Assembly: GCF_016863615.1 (NCBI RefSeq)
Contig: NZ_BOPF01000007.1
Span: 1 to 64,000, forward strand
Length of the DNA stretch: 64,000 nucleotides
Origin: Virgisporangium aliadipatigenens
GTDB lineage: Bacteria; Actinomycetota; Actinomycetes; Mycobacteriales; Micromonosporaceae
Direction of reading: 5' to 3'
A model generated the notes under the pieces. The model saw nothing but the letters and a program-made list of their open reading frames with translations, was not told the origin of the DNA and did no database searches. The position numbers and the translations under genes were made by a program. Shown piece after piece: positions 17,001 to 27,112 of this stretch (position 1 is the stretch's first letter; every line of letters starts with the position of its first letter).

Positions 17001-17963
17001 GTGCGATGGGGTGTGCTGGACCTCGGTTCCCAGTCGGTGAACCTGTGGGTGGTCGACGCGGGCCCGGGGGCGCCACCGCTTCCGGTGTACCGGGAGAAGG
17101 CGCCGACCGGCCTCGCGAAGGCGACCGGACCCGACGGGGTGGTGAGCGCCGCGGGGATCAGGCACGCCGTCGCGGCGGTGTGCGCGATGCTGGACGTCGC
17201 GCGCGAGCGCGGGGTGGCCGAACTGGTGCCGTTCGCCACGGCCGCCGTGCGCGACGCGGCGAACCGGAAGGAGATCGTCGACGCGCTGCGCGCCGGGGCC
17301 GGCATCGAGGTCGGCTTCCTCAGCGGCGAGGACGAGGGCCGGCTGACCTACCTCGCGGCGCACCGGTGGTACGGATGGTCGACGGACGGGCTGCTGGTGC
17401 TGGACATCGGCGGCGGTTCGATGGAGATCGTGCGCGGCAGCGACGAGAACCCGGCGGTGTCGGTCTCGCTGCCGGTCGGCGCCGGCCGGTTGACCCGCAG
17501 CCACCTGCGCGAACATCCGGCCGGCCGGCGGCAGGTCGAGCGGCTGCGCCGCCTCGTGCGGGAGATCGTCCAACCGGCGGCGCGGCACCTCGCCCGGGGC
17601 CGCCGGCCGTCCCGGGCGGTGGCGACGTCGAAGACGTTCACCCAGCTGGCCCGCTTCGCCGGGGAGCCCGGGCGTGGCGGGTTCGCCGGGGCGCGGGTGC
17701 TGCGCCGGCGCGAACTGCGCCGGTGGATCCCGAAGCTGGCCGCGATGAGCCCGGCCGAACGCGCCCGCCTGCCCGGGGTCAGCCGTAAACGGGCCCGGCA
17801 ACTGCTCGCCGGGGCCGTCGTCGCCGAGACCGCGATGGACGCGTTGGGTGTCGAGACGGTGGAGATCTGCCCGTGGGCGTTGCGTGAGGGCGTGCTGCTG
17901 CACCGGATCGGCCGCACGAGCGGCCCGGAACTGCTGCGCCCGGTGCGCCTGTCGGACGTTTGA
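17001..17963 (+). CDS. Ppx/GppA-type exopolyphosphatase/pppGpp phosphatase
   Basis: 320 residues of the short actinobacterial Ppx/GppA type. The actin-like ATPase fold shows phosphate 1 (LDLGSQSVNLWVVDAG) and phosphate 2 (LVLDIGGGSMEIVRG) motifs and the FATAAVRDA strand. It hydrolyses polyphosphate or pppGpp in the cytoplasm; the sequence does not separate the two. The N-terminal motif has Gln where many members have Asn (LGSQS rather than LGSNS). The GTG at 17001 puts the phosphate-1 motif at residue 5. Confidence 0.85.
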   Translation: MRWGVLDLGSQSVNLWVVDAGPGAPPLPVYREKAPTGLAKATGPDGVVSAAGIRHAVAAVCAMLDVARERGVAELVPFATAAVRDAANRKEIVDALRAGAGIEVGFLSGEDEGRLTYLAAHRWYGWSTDGLLVLDIGGGSMEIVRGSDENPAVSVSLPVGAGRLTRSHLREHPAGRRQVERLRRLVREIVQPAARHLARGRRPSRAVATSKTFTQLARFAGEPGRGGFAGARVLRRRELRRWIPKLAAMSPAERARLPGVSRKRARQLLAGAVVAETAMDALGVETVEICPWALREGVLLHRIGRTSGPELLRPVRLSDV

Positions 17964-18032
17964 GGCGCGTCGCGGCGGGCAGAGCATCGGCCCGAACCGC
18001 ACTAATCAACAAAAATACGAATGGTTGGCGCA

Positions 18033-19175
18033 ATGACCAGTCTTCTGCGCACGGTCGGGGACGACGCCGACACCGGTGATCCGGACCGGCTGACGATCGG
18101 GGTCGAGGAGGAGTTCCTGCTCCTGGATCCGGAGACCGGGATCAACCTGCCGGTGGCCGAGGAGGTGACGGACGCGCTCCCGGTGGCCGTGCGGGACCGC
18201 AGCCGCCTGGAGGTCCGGCGCAGCATGATCGAGATGTTCACCGGCCTCGGCACCGACCTGACGGAGCTGCGCCACGAACTGCTCGGTTTGCGCCGCGCGG
18301 CCGCCGCCGCGGCGGCCGCCACCGGTGCCAGCCTGGTGGCCGTCGGGGCGACGCCGATCGGCGAGCCCGACCTGACGACGCCGTCCGAGCCGCGCTACCG
18401 CGCCATGACCGAACGGTACGGGCCGGTCGCCCGCGACCCCGCCGTGTGCGGGCTGCAGGTCCACATCGGGGTCGCCGACCGCGACCTCGCCGTGCGGGTC
18501 TGCAACCACCTGCAGGTGTGGCTGCCGGTCGTCCGGGCGATGACGGCCAACTCGCCGTTCTGGGAGGGCGCGGACACCGGGCACGCCAGCTGGCGCTCCG
18601 TGCAGCTGCAGCGGTGGCCGGCGCTGGGGCCCACGCCGTACTTCGAGTCGGCCGGCGAGTACGACGAGACCGTCACCGGACTGATCACCGCCGGCGTGCT
18701 GCTGGACGCGTCGATGGTCTACTGGTACGCCCGGCTGTCCCCGACCTACCCGGCCGTCGAGGTGCGCATCGGCGACGTGTGTCCGACCGTCGACGACACG
18801 GTGCTCACCGTCGCGCTCGTCCGGGCGGCCGTCGCGAGCGCCGTCACCGAGATCCGGGCCGGGCTCCCGGCGTCGATGCCACGCGAGTGCGTCACCACGG
18901 CGGCACACTGGCACGCGGCCCGCCACGGGCTGTCCCGCAATCTCATCGACCTGCGGCTGGGGAAGGCGCGCCCGGCGTGGGACATGGTCAACGAGTTCTT
19001 CGCGACGATCAGCCCCGCCCTGCTGCACAACGGCGACCTCGAACTCGTCGTCGACCGGCTGGCCCACCTGCGCGCCGAGGGCACCGGCGCGGACCGGCAG
19101 CGGCAGGCCTACGAGCGTTCCGGTGACCTCCGGCAGGTGCTCGTGGAGTTGGCCGAGCTGACCGTGCGCGACTGA
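18033..19175 (+). CDS. Carboxylate-amine ligase, YbdK/GCS2 family
   Basis: 380 residues of the glutamate-cysteine ligase type 2 family. LTIGVEEEFLLLDPETG near the N terminus, LQVHIGV (ATP/metal-binding His) and the Arg-rich VEVRIGDVCPT motif are characteristic. Members join Glu to an amine; close actinobacterial relatives are annotated as YbdK-like carboxylate-amine ligases or as EgtA. No egtBCD genes are nearby, so an ergothioneine role is not supported. The start is uncertain: ATG 18033 is used, and ATG 18021 lies four codons upstream. Confidence 0.85.
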   Translation: MTSLLRTVGDDADTGDPDRLTIGVEEEFLLLDPETGINLPVAEEVTDALPVAVRDRSRLEVRRSMIEMFTGLGTDLTELRHELLGLRRAAAAAAAATGASLVAVGATPIGEPDLTTPSEPRYRAMTERYGPVARDPAVCGLQVHIGVADRDLAVRVCNHLQVWLPVVRAMTANSPFWEGADTGHASWRSVQLQRWPALGPTPYFESAGEYDETVTGLITAGVLLDASMVYWYARLSPTYPAVEVRIGDVCPTVDDTVLTVALVRAAVASAVTEIRAGLPASMPRECVTTAAHWHAARHGLSRNLIDLRLGKARPAWDMVNEFFATISPALLHNGDLELVVDRLAHLRAEGTGADRQRQAYERSGDLRQVLVELAELTVRD

Positions 19176-19181
19176 CAGGCC

Positions 19182-19457
19182 TCACGGCCGGCGGAACGTC
19201 CGGTCGCGCCGTGGCCGCGCACGCGTCGCCGCGACGCACCGCGGGCAGATCCGCCCGATCGGGTCGCCGGCGCCTACCACGTCCGACGCCCGGTACCCGA
19301 ACGCCTCGTGCGGGAAGCGCCGCAACGCGGAACGGCTCAACGCCAGGCCGCACAGCGTCTGGTTGGTGCCCGGGTGCCAGGCGTGCACGTCGCCGCCGGG
19401 CCGGCGCACGCCGCTGCCGTCGACCCACTCGCTCGACGCGGCGACGGCGGCCGTCAC
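19182..19457 (-). CDS. Small protein with paired Cys motif, 91 aa
   Basis: Not recognised. A short polar protein with HAWHPGTNQTLCGLAL in the middle and a CPRC pair near the C terminus, followed by an Arg-rich tail. The single Cys plus CPRC suggest an incomplete zinc-ribbon. His and Cys placement (HPG...CG...CPRC) resembles small actinobacterial hypothetical proteins. The GTG start overlaps the TGA of the 51-aa gene upstream (GTGA), so the two are translationally coupled. It ends seven bases past the YbdK stop, tail-to-tail. Confidence 0.6.
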   Translation of the reverse strand: MTAAVAASSEWVDGSGVRRPGGDVHAWHPGTNQTLCGLALSRSALRRFPHEAFGYRASDVVGAGDPIGRICPRCVAATRARPRRDRTFRRP

Positions 19458-19609
19458 CGCGCGCCGGGCGGCGGGGTGGTGACCGGCCGTCCCGTCTCGT
19501 CCACCAGGCCGGGGGCCATGCTGCCGCCGTGCGCCTCCTGGGCCTCCCGCGTGCGGTCCCGTTCCTCGCGCTCGGCCTCGTCGGGGCGCTCGTCCGTGCG
19601 TTCGTCCAT
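19454..19609 (-). CDS. Small acidic protein, 51 aa
   Basis: A short gene starting MDERTDERPDEAEREERDRT, passing through REAQEAHGGSMAPGLVDETG and ending in a Pro-rich tail. The strongly charged helix followed by a Gly/Pro tail is unlike chance reading frame. AGGGGAA lies 6-7 bases before the ATG. Its stop overlaps the start of the 91-aa gene, so they form a two-gene operon. Function unknown. Confidence 0.6.
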   Translation of the reverse strand: MDERTDERPDEAEREERDRTREAQEAHGGSMAPGLVDETGRPVTTPPPGAR

Positions 19610-19739
19610 GGCGTTCCCCTACCCGCGGGCGGGCGGAGTAGTCAGCGGACGGCGCGCTCGGCGAGGGCGACCCCGACCGCGTGGACCGTTCACGTCGCCG
19701 CCGTCCGGCGGCCACCCGCCGGCGACTATGGTCACCTGC

Positions 19740-20960
19740 GTGAGACTGGAGCGGCGGCTGGGCCTGACCGATGCGGCCTTCGTCGGCCTGAGCGCGATGG
19801 TCGGCGCCGGCATCTTCACCGCCCTCGCGCCCGCCGCCGGGGCGGCCGGCCCCGGACTGCTGCCGGCGCTGCTGCTCGCCGCCGTGGTCGCGTACTGCAA
19901 CGCCTCCTCCTCCGGCCGGCTCGCCGCGCTGTATCCCGAGTCCGGCGGCACCTACGTGTACGGGCGGGAGCGGCTGGGGCCGTTCTGGGGGTACCTCGCG
20001 GGCTGGGGCTTCGTGGTCGGGAAGACGGCCTCCTGCGCGGCGATGGCGTTGACGGTCGGGCTGTACGTGTGGCCGGCGCAGGCGCATCTGATCGCGGTCG
20101 TCGCGGTGGCGGCGCTGACCGGGGTGAACTACGTGGGGGTGCAGCGTTCGGCCGCGGTGGCGCGCGTGCTCGTGCTGGCGGTGCTGGCCGTCCTGCTGCT
20201 CGTGGTGGCCGTGTGCGTCTTCGCCGGGACCGCCGACGCCGGGCGGCTCTCCGTCGCCGGCGCGGACGCGGGTGTGCTGCAGGCCGCCGGGCTGCTCTTC
20301 TTCGCGTTCGCCGGGTACGCGCGCGTGGCCACGCTCGGCGAGGAGGTGCGCGAGCCGGAGCGGACCATCCCGCGCGCGATCCTGCTCTCCCTGGCCGTCG
20401 CACTCGCCGTCTACGCCGCCGTCGCGGTGGCGGTGCTGGTCGTGCTCGGTCCCGCTCTCGCGCAGGCGCGGGCGCCGCTGGCCGAGGCCGTCCGGGTGGC
20501 CGGCGCCGACTGGCTGGTGCCCGTCGTGCGGGTCGGGGCGGCGGTCGCGGCGCTCGGTTCGCTGCTGGCGCTGATCCTCGGGGTGTCGCGCACCGTGCTC
20601 GCGATGTCACGCGACCGGTTTCTGCCGCGCGGGCTCGCGGCCGTGCATCCCCGGTTCGCCGTGCCGCACCGCGCGGAACTGGCCGTCGGGGCCGTCGTCG
20701 CGGTCATCGCGGCCACCGCCGACGTCCGGGCCGCGATCGGGTTCAGCTCGTTCGGGGTGCTGGTCTATTACGCCGTCGCGAACGCCTCGGCGTGGACGCT
20801 CGGCCGCCGGATCGTGCCCGCCCTCGGGCTGGTCGGCTGCCTGGTGCTGGCCCTGGCGCTGCCGTGGCGTTCGGTGGCGGCGGGTGCGCTGGTCCTGGCG
20901 GTCGGCGCGGTCGCCTACCTGTTTCACGATCGTGTCGGACGCGTTGTGGGTCGGCCGTAA
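19740..20960 (+). CDS. APC-family amino acid permease
   Basis: 406 residues, about 12 membrane spans. The first helix carries the APC signature AMVGAGIFTAL, and FFAFAGYARVATLGEEVREPERTIPRAI is the conserved helix 6 to loop region found in amino acid/polyamine/organocation permeases. It probably takes up an amino acid with protons. Substrate is not evident. The GTG at 19740 (RLERRLGLTDA) is preferred to the ATG at 19728. It is transcribed just ahead of the nitrate reductase gene but separated by 75 bases. Confidence 0.85.
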   Translation: MRLERRLGLTDAAFVGLSAMVGAGIFTALAPAAGAAGPGLLPALLLAAVVAYCNASSSGRLAALYPESGGTYVYGRERLGPFWGYLAGWGFVVGKTASCAAMALTVGLYVWPAQAHLIAVVAVAALTGVNYVGVQRSAAVARVLVLAVLAVLLLVVAVCVFAGTADAGRLSVAGADAGVLQAAGLLFFAFAGYARVATLGEEVREPERTIPRAILLSLAVALAVYAAVAVAVLVVLGPALAQARAPLAEAVRVAGADWLVPVVRVGAAVAALGSLLALILGVSRTVLAMSRDRFLPRGLAAVHPRFAVPHRAELAVGAVVAVIAATADVRAAIGFSSFGVLVYYAVANASAWTLGRRIVPALGLVGCLVLALALPWRSVAAGALVLAVGAVAYLFHDRVGRVVGRP

Positions 20961-21035
20961 CGCCGCCGTCGCGCCGGGAGTCACGCCCGCGTAACCGCCC
21001 GTTCCTAGTTTCCGGGGGAACGGAGAGGAGCACGG

Positions 21036-24000
21036 GTGGAGCGCGTCCGTACGGTGTGTTCGTACTGCGGCGTCGGCTGCGGAATCGTCCTCGACGTCAA
21101 CCGGCGCACCGTCACCGGCGACCGGGACCATCCGGCCAACGCCGGACGCCTGTGCACGAAGGGCGCCACCAGCGGCGAACTGCTCACCGCCCCCGGCCGC
21201 CTCGACCGCGCCCTCGTCGACCGCGAACCCACCGACCTCGACGTCGCGGTCTCGCTCACCGCGCGGCGGCTGCGCGAGACGCTCGACGCGCACGGCCCCG
21301 ACTCCGTCGCCCTGTACGTCTCCGGGCAGATGGGTCTGGAGGCGCAGTACCTGGCGAACAAGCTGGCCAAGGGCTTCATCCGCACCACCCGGATCGAGTC
21401 GAACTCGCGGCTGTGCATGGCCAGCGCCGGCACCGGCTACAAGCTCTCGCTCGGTGCCGACGGGCCGCCCGGCTCCTACGACGACCTCGACCGCGCCGAC
21501 CTGTTCCTGGTCATCGGCTCGAACATGGCCGACTGTCACCCGATCCTGTTCCTGCGCATGATGGACCGGGTCAAGGCCGGTGCGCGGCTCATCGTGGTGG
21601 ACCCGCGCCGCACGGCCACCGCCGCCAAGGCCGACCTGTACCTGCCGGTGCGCCCCGGCACCGACCTCGCCCTGCTCAACGGCCTGTTGCACCTGCTCGT
21701 GGCGAACGGCCGCACGGACCGGGAGTTCATCGCCGCGCACACCGAGGGCTGGGAGGCGATGACCGGCTTCCTCGACGACTACACGCCGGAGGCGGTGGCC
21801 GCGCTCACGGGCGTTCCCGAGAACGACCTGAGGACCGCGGCCGAGTGGATCGGGACGGCCGGGGAATGGACGAGCCTCTGGACCATGGGTCTCAACCAGA
21901 GCACCCACGGCACCTGGAACACCAACGCCCTGATCAACCTGCACCTGGCGACCGGCGCGATCTGCCGGCCGGGCAGCGGCCCCTTCTCGCTGACCGGCCA
22001 GCCCAACGCGATGGGCGGCCGCGAGATGGGCTACATGGGGCCGGGCCTGCCCGGGCAGCGCTCGGTGCTCGACGCCGGCGAACGCGCGTTCACCGAGGAG
22101 GTCTGGGGGCTGCCGGCCGGGACGCTGCGCAGCGAGGTCGGGCGCGGCACGGTCGACATGTTCCGCCGGATGGCCGACGGGGAGATCAAGGCCTGCTGGA
22201 TCATCTGCACCAACCCGGTCGCGTCGGTCGGCAACCGGCGCACCGTCGTCGAGGGCCTGGAACGCTGCGACTTCGTGGTGACCCAGGACGCCTTCGCCGA
22301 CACCGAGACGAACGCCCACGCCGACGTGGTGCTGCCGGCGGCGATGTGGTCCGAGGCCGACGGCGTGATGATCAACTCGGAACGGAACCTGACCCTGGTG
22401 CCCGGCGCCGTCACGCCGCCCGGACAGGCCCTGCCCGACTGGCAGCTGATCGCCCGGATCGCCTGCGAGATGGGCTACGCGGACGCCTTCACGTACGGCT
22501 CGGCCGCCGAGGTCTACGCCGAGATCCAGCGCTTCGCCAACGAGAAGACCGGCTACGACCTGCGCGGCGCCTCCTACGAACGGCTCCGCACCGGCCCCGT
22601 CCAGTGGCCCGCCCCGCCCGGCTGCGGCCCGCGCAACCCGATCCGCTACCTGACCCCGGACGGGCCGCGCTTCCCCACGCCCAGCGGGCGCGCGATCTTC
22701 CACGCCCGCCCGCACGTGCCGCCGGCCGAGCTGCCCGACGACGACCACCCGTTCGTGCTGAACACCGGCCGGGTGCAGCACCAGTGGCACACGCTCACCA
22801 AGACCGGCAAGATCACCGCGCTGAACAAGCTCAACCCCGGGCCGTTCCTCGAGATCCACCCCGACGACGCCTTCGTGCTCGGTATCGGGGCGGGCGACGA
22901 GGTCGAGGTCGCCTCGCGGCGCGGACGGGCCGTGCTCCCGGCCGTCCTGACGGACCGGGTCCGTCCCGGGTCGCTCTTCGCGCCGTTCCACTGGAACGAC
23001 CTCTTCGGCGCGAACCGCAGCGTCAACGCGGTCACCAACGACGCGGTGGACCCGCTGTCGTTCCAACCGGAGCTGAAGGTCTGCGCGGTCGCGCTGACCC
23101 GGGTGGCGGCCGCCCCCGTCCCGGCCGGCACGCCCGGCGCGGCGCACGGCATCTCGGCGTCCGGCCTCGCCGGTATCGGCATCTCGGCCGACGGCCTTTC
23201 GCCGGCGGGCGTTTCCGCGGGCGCCGGCCGGCCGGGCGGAGTCTCGGCGGTGGCCTCGGGGCTGCTCGGGATCGACCCCGCGCCGCCAGTCCTGACCGAC
23301 CCGCAGCGGCGGTACCTGGCCGGGTTCCTCGCCGGGGCCGCGACCGCCGACGCGCCGCCGGTGCTGCCGGCCGGGGCGCCGTTCGACGCCCTGACGGCGG
23401 CGTGGATCGACGGGTTCGTCGCCGGCGGGTGGCGCGCCCCCACCGCCGCCGCGGATGCACTGTCCACTGCGGACAGTCAGGCGGTGCGGGTGCTGTGGGC
23501 GTCGCAGACCGGCACGGCGGAGGAGTTCGCGGCGACCGTCCACAGGAGACTGTCGGACAGCGGGCTGGCGGCACACCTGCGCAGCATGTCCGATCCGGCC
23601 GCCGAACTGCTGGACGGCTCCGGGGACCTGCTGGTCATCACGAGCACGTTCGGGGACGGGGACGCGCCGGACAACGGGGCCACGTTCTGGGAGTCGCTGC
23701 GCGACGCGCCACGGCTGGACGGGCGGCGGTACGCGGTGCTGGCGTTCGGGGACTCGTCGTATCACGACTTCTGCGGGCACGGGCGGCGGATCGACGACCG
23801 GCTGGCCGAGCTGGGGGCGGTGCGGATCGCGCCCCGCGTCGACTGCGAACCGGACTACGAGGACGCCGCGCAGGGCTGGCTCGACGCGGTGGTGCAGGCG
23901 CTGACCGCACCCGAACCGGCCGCCGCACTCGCCGCGCCCGCCGGTGACGTGGCCCGGGGCGTCAACGGGTCGGCGACGCGGGTGGCGCGGGTGGCGCCGC

Positions 24001-25229
24001 GGCCGGGTTCGCCGGACGGGGCAACGGTTGTCGGTGCGCCCGTGCCGGTGCTGAGGCCGGCGGGTGGTGCGGGGGCGGTGCTCGCTCCGGTCGGTGGTGC
24101 GAAGGCGGTGCGGAAGGTCGTTCCGGGGTCGAAGGGTGCGCCGGTCGGGTCCGCGCTCATCGGCAACGAACTGCTCTCCGGCGCGGGTTCGGCGAAGGAG
24201 GTGCGGCGGTTCACGTTCGACACCGGCGACGCCGACCTCGGCTACGCCGCCGGTGACGCGCTCGGCGTCCTGCCCACCAACTGCGCGGAACTCGTCGCGG
24301 AGTGGCTCGACGTCACTGGGCTCGACGCCGACGCGGAGGTGGCGCTCGGCGGCGAGCCGATCGGGTTCGCCGAGGCGCTGCGGACCCGCCTGGACATCAC
24401 CGGACTCGCACCGGCGCTGCTGCGCTTCGTGGCCGACCGCACCCAGTCCGCGCCGCTGAAGACGCTGCTGCGGCCCGACAACAAGGGCGAACTGGCGAAG
24501 TGGACCTGGGGCCGCCAGGCGATCGACGTGGTCGCCGAGCACGGGGTGCGCGCCTCGGCCGCGGAGTGGGCCGGAGTGCTCAGGCCGTTGCAGCCGCGCC
24601 TGTACTCGATCTCGTCCACGCCGGTCGACGACCCGCGCCGGGTGAGCCTGACCGTGTCGGTGGTGCGCTTCGCCAACCCGGGTGGGCGTTCGCGCAAGGG
24701 GGTGTGCTCGACGTATCTGGCCGACGCCGCCCCGGAGCAGCCGGTGCCGGTGTACCTGAGGCGCAACCCGTCGTTCCGCCTCCCGGCCGACGACGCACCG
24801 GTGATCATGATCGGGCCGGGGACGGGCGTGGCGCCGTTCGTGGCGTTCCTGCGCGAACGCCGTGCGCGTGGCGCGCGCGGGCCGTCCTGGCTCTTCTTCG
24901 GGGAGCAGCGGCGTTCCACCGACTTCTACTACGCCGACGAACTCGACGCGATGCGCAACGAGGGCACGCTCACCCGGCTCGATGTGGCGTTCTCCCGGGA
25001 TCAGCGCAACAAGGTCTACGTCCAGGACCGGATGCGCGAACACGGCGCCCACCTGTGGCGGTGGCTCTGCGACGGCGGGCACCTCTACGTCTGCGGGGAC
25101 GCCAGCCGGATGGCCAAGGACGTGGACCGGGCGCTGCGCGAGATCGTCGCCACGCACGGCGGCGTCGACCCGGAACCGTGGATCAAGGCGCTGGTCGCCG
25201 AGCGCCGCTATCTTCGCGACGTGTACTGA
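21036..25229 (+). CDS. Assimilatory nitrate reductase fused to flavodoxin/FAD/NADPH reductase
   Basis: 1397 residues in one chain. The N-terminal molybdopterin oxidoreductase has a 4Fe-4S site (Cys8, Cys11, Cys15, Cys40) and the C-terminal dinucleotide-binding domain ([18 protein letters not shown]). A low-complexity Gly/Ala/Ser linker (about 690-760) leads to a flavodoxin domain (about 816-960, [10 protein letters not shown] and [12 protein letters not shown]), a second linker, then an FAD/NADPH module ([18 protein letters not shown]; ending YLRDVY) as in sulfite reductase flavoprotein. It would reduce nitrate to nitrite with NADPH in the cytoplasm, carrying its own electron donor. GGAGAGGAG precedes the GTG. 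No nitrite reductase or nitrate transporter is nearby. Confidence 0.92.
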   Translation: MERVRTVCSYCGVGCGIVLDVNRRTVTGDRDHPANAGRLCTKGATSGELLTAPGRLDRALVDREPTDLDVAVSLTARRLRETLDAHGPDSVALYVSGQMGLEAQYLANKLAKGFIRTTRIESNSRLCMASAGTGYKLSLGADGPPGSYDDLDRADLFLVIGSNMADCHPILFLRMMDRVKAGARLIVVDPRRTATAAKADLYLPVRPGTDLALLNGLLHLLVANGRTDREFIAAHTEGWEAMTGFLDDYTPEAVAALTGVPENDLRTAAEWIGTAGEWTSLWTMGLNQSTHGTWNTNALINLHLATGAICRPGSGPFSLTGQPNAMGGREMGYMGPGLPGQRSVLDAGERAFTEEVWGLPAGTLRSEVGRGTVDMFRRMADGEIKACWIICTNPVASVGNRRTVVEGLERCDFVVTQDAFADTETNAHADVVLPAAMWSEADGVMINSERNLTLVPGAVTPPGQALPDWQLIARIACEMGYADAFTYGSAAEVYAEIQRFANEKTGYDLRGASYERLRTGPVQWPAPPGCGPRNPIRYLTPDGPRFPTPSGRAIFHARPHVPPAELPDDDHPFVLNTGRVQHQWHTLTKTGKITALNKLNPGPFLEIHPDDAFVLGIGAGDEVEVASRRGRAVLPAVLTDRVRPGSLFAPFHWNDLFGANRSVNAVTNDAVDPLSFQPELKVCAVALTRVAAAPVPAGTPGAAHGISASGLAGIGISADGLSPAGVSAGAGRPGGVSAVASGLLGIDPAPPVLTDPQRRYLAGFLAGAATADAPPVLPAGAPFDALTAAWIDGFVAGGWRAPTAAADALSTADSQAVRVLWASQTGTAEEFAATVHRRLSDSGLAAHLRSMSDPAAELLDGSGDLLVITSTFGDGDAPDNGATFWESLRDAPRLDGRRYAVLAFGDSSYHDFCGHGRRIDDRLAELGAVRIAPRVDCEPDYEDAAQGWLDAVVQALTAPEPAAALAAPAGDVARGVNGSATRVARVAPRPGSPDGATVVGAPVPVLRPAGGAGAVLAPVGGAKAVRKVVPGSKGAPVGSALIGNELLSGAGSAKEVRRFTFDTGDADLGYAAGDALGVLPTNCAELVAEWLDVTGLDADAEVALGGEPIGFAEALRTRLDITGLAPALLRFVADRTQSAPLKTLLRPDNKGELAKWTWGRQAIDVVAEHGVRASAAEWAGVLRPLQPRLYSISSTPVDDPRRVSLTVSVVRFANPGGRSRKGVCSTYLADAAPEQPVPVYLRRNPSFRLPADDAPVIMIGPGTGVAPFVAFLRERRARGARGPSWLFFGEQRRSTDFYYADELDAMRNEGTLTRLDVAFSRDQRNKVYVQDRMREHGAHLWRWLCDGGHLYVCGDASRMAKDVDRALREIVATHGGVDPEPWIKALVAERRYLRDVY

Positions 25230-25339
25230 TCTCCACGCTGCGGGCCGCCGACCACCGGCCACTCATGCACGCGACACCCGACGACACCGACGCGACGGCC
25301 GTCGTCGCCGAGCGCACCAGCACCGACCCGGAACGCCGG

Positions 25340-26158
25340 TCAGGAGGCCGTGGCGGGCTTCCCGGCCGGAGCGGCCGACGCGTCGCCCGGCGTGGGGCGC
25401 AGCGTCAGCACCCGGGCGCCCGCCGGCGTGATGGCGACCGTGTGCTCGGAGTGTGCGGTGCGGGAGCCGTCGGCCGAACGGATCGTCCAGCCGTCCGCGT
25501 CGTACTTGATCTTGTCGGTCGTGCGGCACAGCCAGGGCTCGACGGCGATCGTGAGGCCGGGATCGAGCTTCATGCCGCGGCCGGCGCGGCCGTTGTTGGC
25601 CACGTGCGGCGCCTCGTGCATGGTGCGCCCGATGCCGTGGCCGCCGAACTCGTTGTTGACGCTGTACCCGTAGGAGTGGGCGACCGCGCCGATCGCGGCG
25701 GAGATGTCACCGAGACGGCCACCGGGCTTGGCGGCGGCGATGGCGGCCTCCAGGGCGACCTCGGTCGCCTCGATCAGCTTCACGTCGGCGGGGTCCGGGG
25801 TGCCGACGATGAACGAGAGCGCGGAGTCGGCGGACCAGCCGTCGATGGTGACCGCCATGTCGATGCTGACCAGGTCGCCGTCGCGCAGCACGTAGTCGTG
25901 CGGCAGCCCGTGCAGGACGGCGTCGTTGACCGACAGGCACAGCACGTTACGGAACGGGCCGCGGCCGAACGAGGGGGAGTAGTCCCAGTAGCAGGAGACG
26001 GCGCCGCGTTCCTTGATCCGGCGGCGGGCGTGGTGCTCGATGTCCATCAGGTTGACGCCGACCGCGGCGACACCGCTCAGCTCGGCGAGCAGTTCGCCGA
26101 CGAACCGGCCGGTCACCGCCATCCGGTCGATCTCCTCGGCGGACTTGAGCTCGATCAC
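25340..26158 (-). CDS. map: Type I methionine aminopeptidase
   Basis: 272 residues. All five metal ligands are present: Asp100, Asp111, His174, Glu207 and Glu238, plus the substrate His83. It removes the initiator Met from new proteins in the cytoplasm. The C terminus has a short Ala/Pro extension. The GTG at 26158 has GGGAGG upstream. It is divergent from a small XRE protein, a pairing seen with a second map copy in some actinomycetes, and is away from the usual ribosomal/adk operon. That suggests an accessory paralogue. Confidence 0.93.
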   Translation of the reverse strand: MIELKSAEEIDRMAVTGRFVGELLAELSGVAAVGVNLMDIEHHARRRIKERGAVSCYWDYSPSFGRGPFRNVLCLSVNDAVLHGLPHDYVLRDGDLVSIDMAVTIDGWSADSALSFIVGTPDPADVKLIEATEVALEAAIAAAKPGGRLGDISAAIGAVAHSYGYSVNNEFGGHGIGRTMHEAPHVANNGRAGRGMKLDPGLTIAVEPWLCRTTDKIKYDADGWTIRSADGSRTAHSEHTVAITPAGARVLTLRPTPGDASAAPAGKPATAS

Positions 26159-26180
26159 GACAGCCTCCCTCTCCGTATGC

Positions 26181-26194
26181 GGTATTTTTATACC
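26181..26194. promoter_or_regulatory. Inverted repeat GGTAT-TTTT-ATACC
   Basis: A 5+5 dyad with a 4-base AT spacer in the 77-base gap between map and the XRE gene. It is an AT-rich island in GC-rich DNA and could be a promoter -10/operator region recognised by the XRE protein. Inference only. Confidence 0.4.
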
Positions 26195-26235
26195 ACGCCG
26201 GTTCTGGGTGGCGGGGTAGGGCTTATCCTGCTCTC

Positions 26236-26502
26236 ATGGTTCGCCACCCACTCACCGCCGAACAGATCGCCGCTGGTCAGCGCCTCGGGGTGGCCCTGCG
26301 GGCCGCGCGCGCCGGCCGCAGCCTCGTCGAGGTGGCCGTGGCGGCCGGGATCTCCCCGGAGACGCTGCGCAAGATCGAGGCGGGCCGGCTGCCCGCGCCG
26401 GCGTTCGGCACGGTGGTCTGCCTCAGCCAGGCGCTCGACGTGCCGCTGGGGGAGCTGGCCGACGTGTGGCTGGCCGACATGCCCGTCCGCCAGGCCTCCT
26501 GA
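26236..26502 (+). CDS. Small XRE-family helix-turn-helix protein
   Basis: 88 residues, essentially one XRE HTH: GVALRAARAGRSLVEVAVAA, then GISPETLRKIEAGRLPAPAFGTV and SQALDVPLGELADVW. It is likely a DNA-binding regulator. It is divergent from map and may control it. No antitoxin-type partner is adjacent. Confidence 0.85.
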   Translation: MVRHPLTAEQIAAGQRLGVALRAARAGRSLVEVAVAAGISPETLRKIEAGRLPAPAFGTVVCLSQALDVPLGELADVWLADMPVRQAS

Positions 26503-26552
26503 CGCCGGCACCGCACCCGCGCCGATGCCTCGGTGGTGACCGCGCTGCTGCG

Positions 26553-26879
26553 CTACGCGCAGGTGATGCAGCGGCGGGCGAACGGCCGCGCGGCGAGCCG
26601 CTCCGGCGCGATCGGCCGGCCGCACCGTTCGCAGACGCCGTAGGTGCCGGCGTCGACCCGTCCCAGCGCCTCGTCGATCTCGACGATCCGCTCCCGCGCG
26701 GCGGCGAGCAGCGCGGTCAACTGGGCGCGTTCGAAGCCGACGGTGGCGCCCTCCGGGTCGTGCTCGTCGTCGGCGTTGGAGTCGCGCGACGCGGCGAACA
26801 GCGCCCGCAGGTCCCGGCTCAGCGTCGCGGCCTCCGACTCCGCGCTCGCGCGCAGCCGCAGCAACTCGTCCCGGACCAT
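26553..26879 (-). CDS. DksA/TraR-type C4 zinc-finger protein
   Basis: 108 residues. An N-terminal coiled coil (about 1-70, with an Asp/Glu-rich turn NADDEHDPEG) is followed by a C4 zinc finger CERC-x17-CITC. It belongs to the DksA/TraR family, whose members bind in the RNA polymerase secondary channel. Actinobacterial versions are often called RNA polymerase-binding protein. The ATG at 26879 is the only sensible start. It is an isolated gene. Confidence 0.88.
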   Translation of the reverse strand: MVRDELLRLRASAESEAATLSRDLRALFAASRDSNADDEHDPEGATVGFERAQLTALLAAARERIVEIDEALGRVDAGTYGVCERCGRPIAPERLAARPFARRCITCA

Positions 26880-27099
26880 CTGCGCAGCTTAGCGATCCCG
26901 GCGGCCGGTCACCGGTGGAAGCGACCGGCCGCCGGGCCGTGCCTCAGCGCGGGACGTCGACGCGGTCGGCGGTGACGACCGTGCCGGTGGACGCGGCGTT
27001 GCGGGTGCCGGTGACGCGCACCCGTACGGTGTGGCTGCCGGCGGGGAGTTCCGCCGAGGTGTACAGCGCCTGCTGCTCGGCCCTGGTGGCGCGGTACAG

Positions 27100-27112
27100 G
27101 TCCACAGTGGAC
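27100..27112. repeat. Iterated 13-bp palindrome GTCCACWGTGGAC
   Basis: Perfect copy in the lectin-like part of the GH5 pseudogene. It reads Ser-Thr-Val-Asp on the minus strand. Confidence 0.6.

Noticed and set aside
14258-17305. Very long minus-strand frame across glgX
   Set aside because: Only the last 167 residues are a real protein (DUF2243). The rest is the antisense of glgX, as expected in high-GC DNA.
18033-19175. Ergothioneine biosynthesis (EgtA) for the GCS2-family gene
   Set aside because: None of egtB, egtC, egtD or egtE is nearby, so only the general ligase family is supported.
20607-25262. 1551-aa minus-strand frame opposite the nitrate reductase
   Set aside because: Arg/Gly/Val-rich antisense shadow of the molybdopterin gene with no domain.
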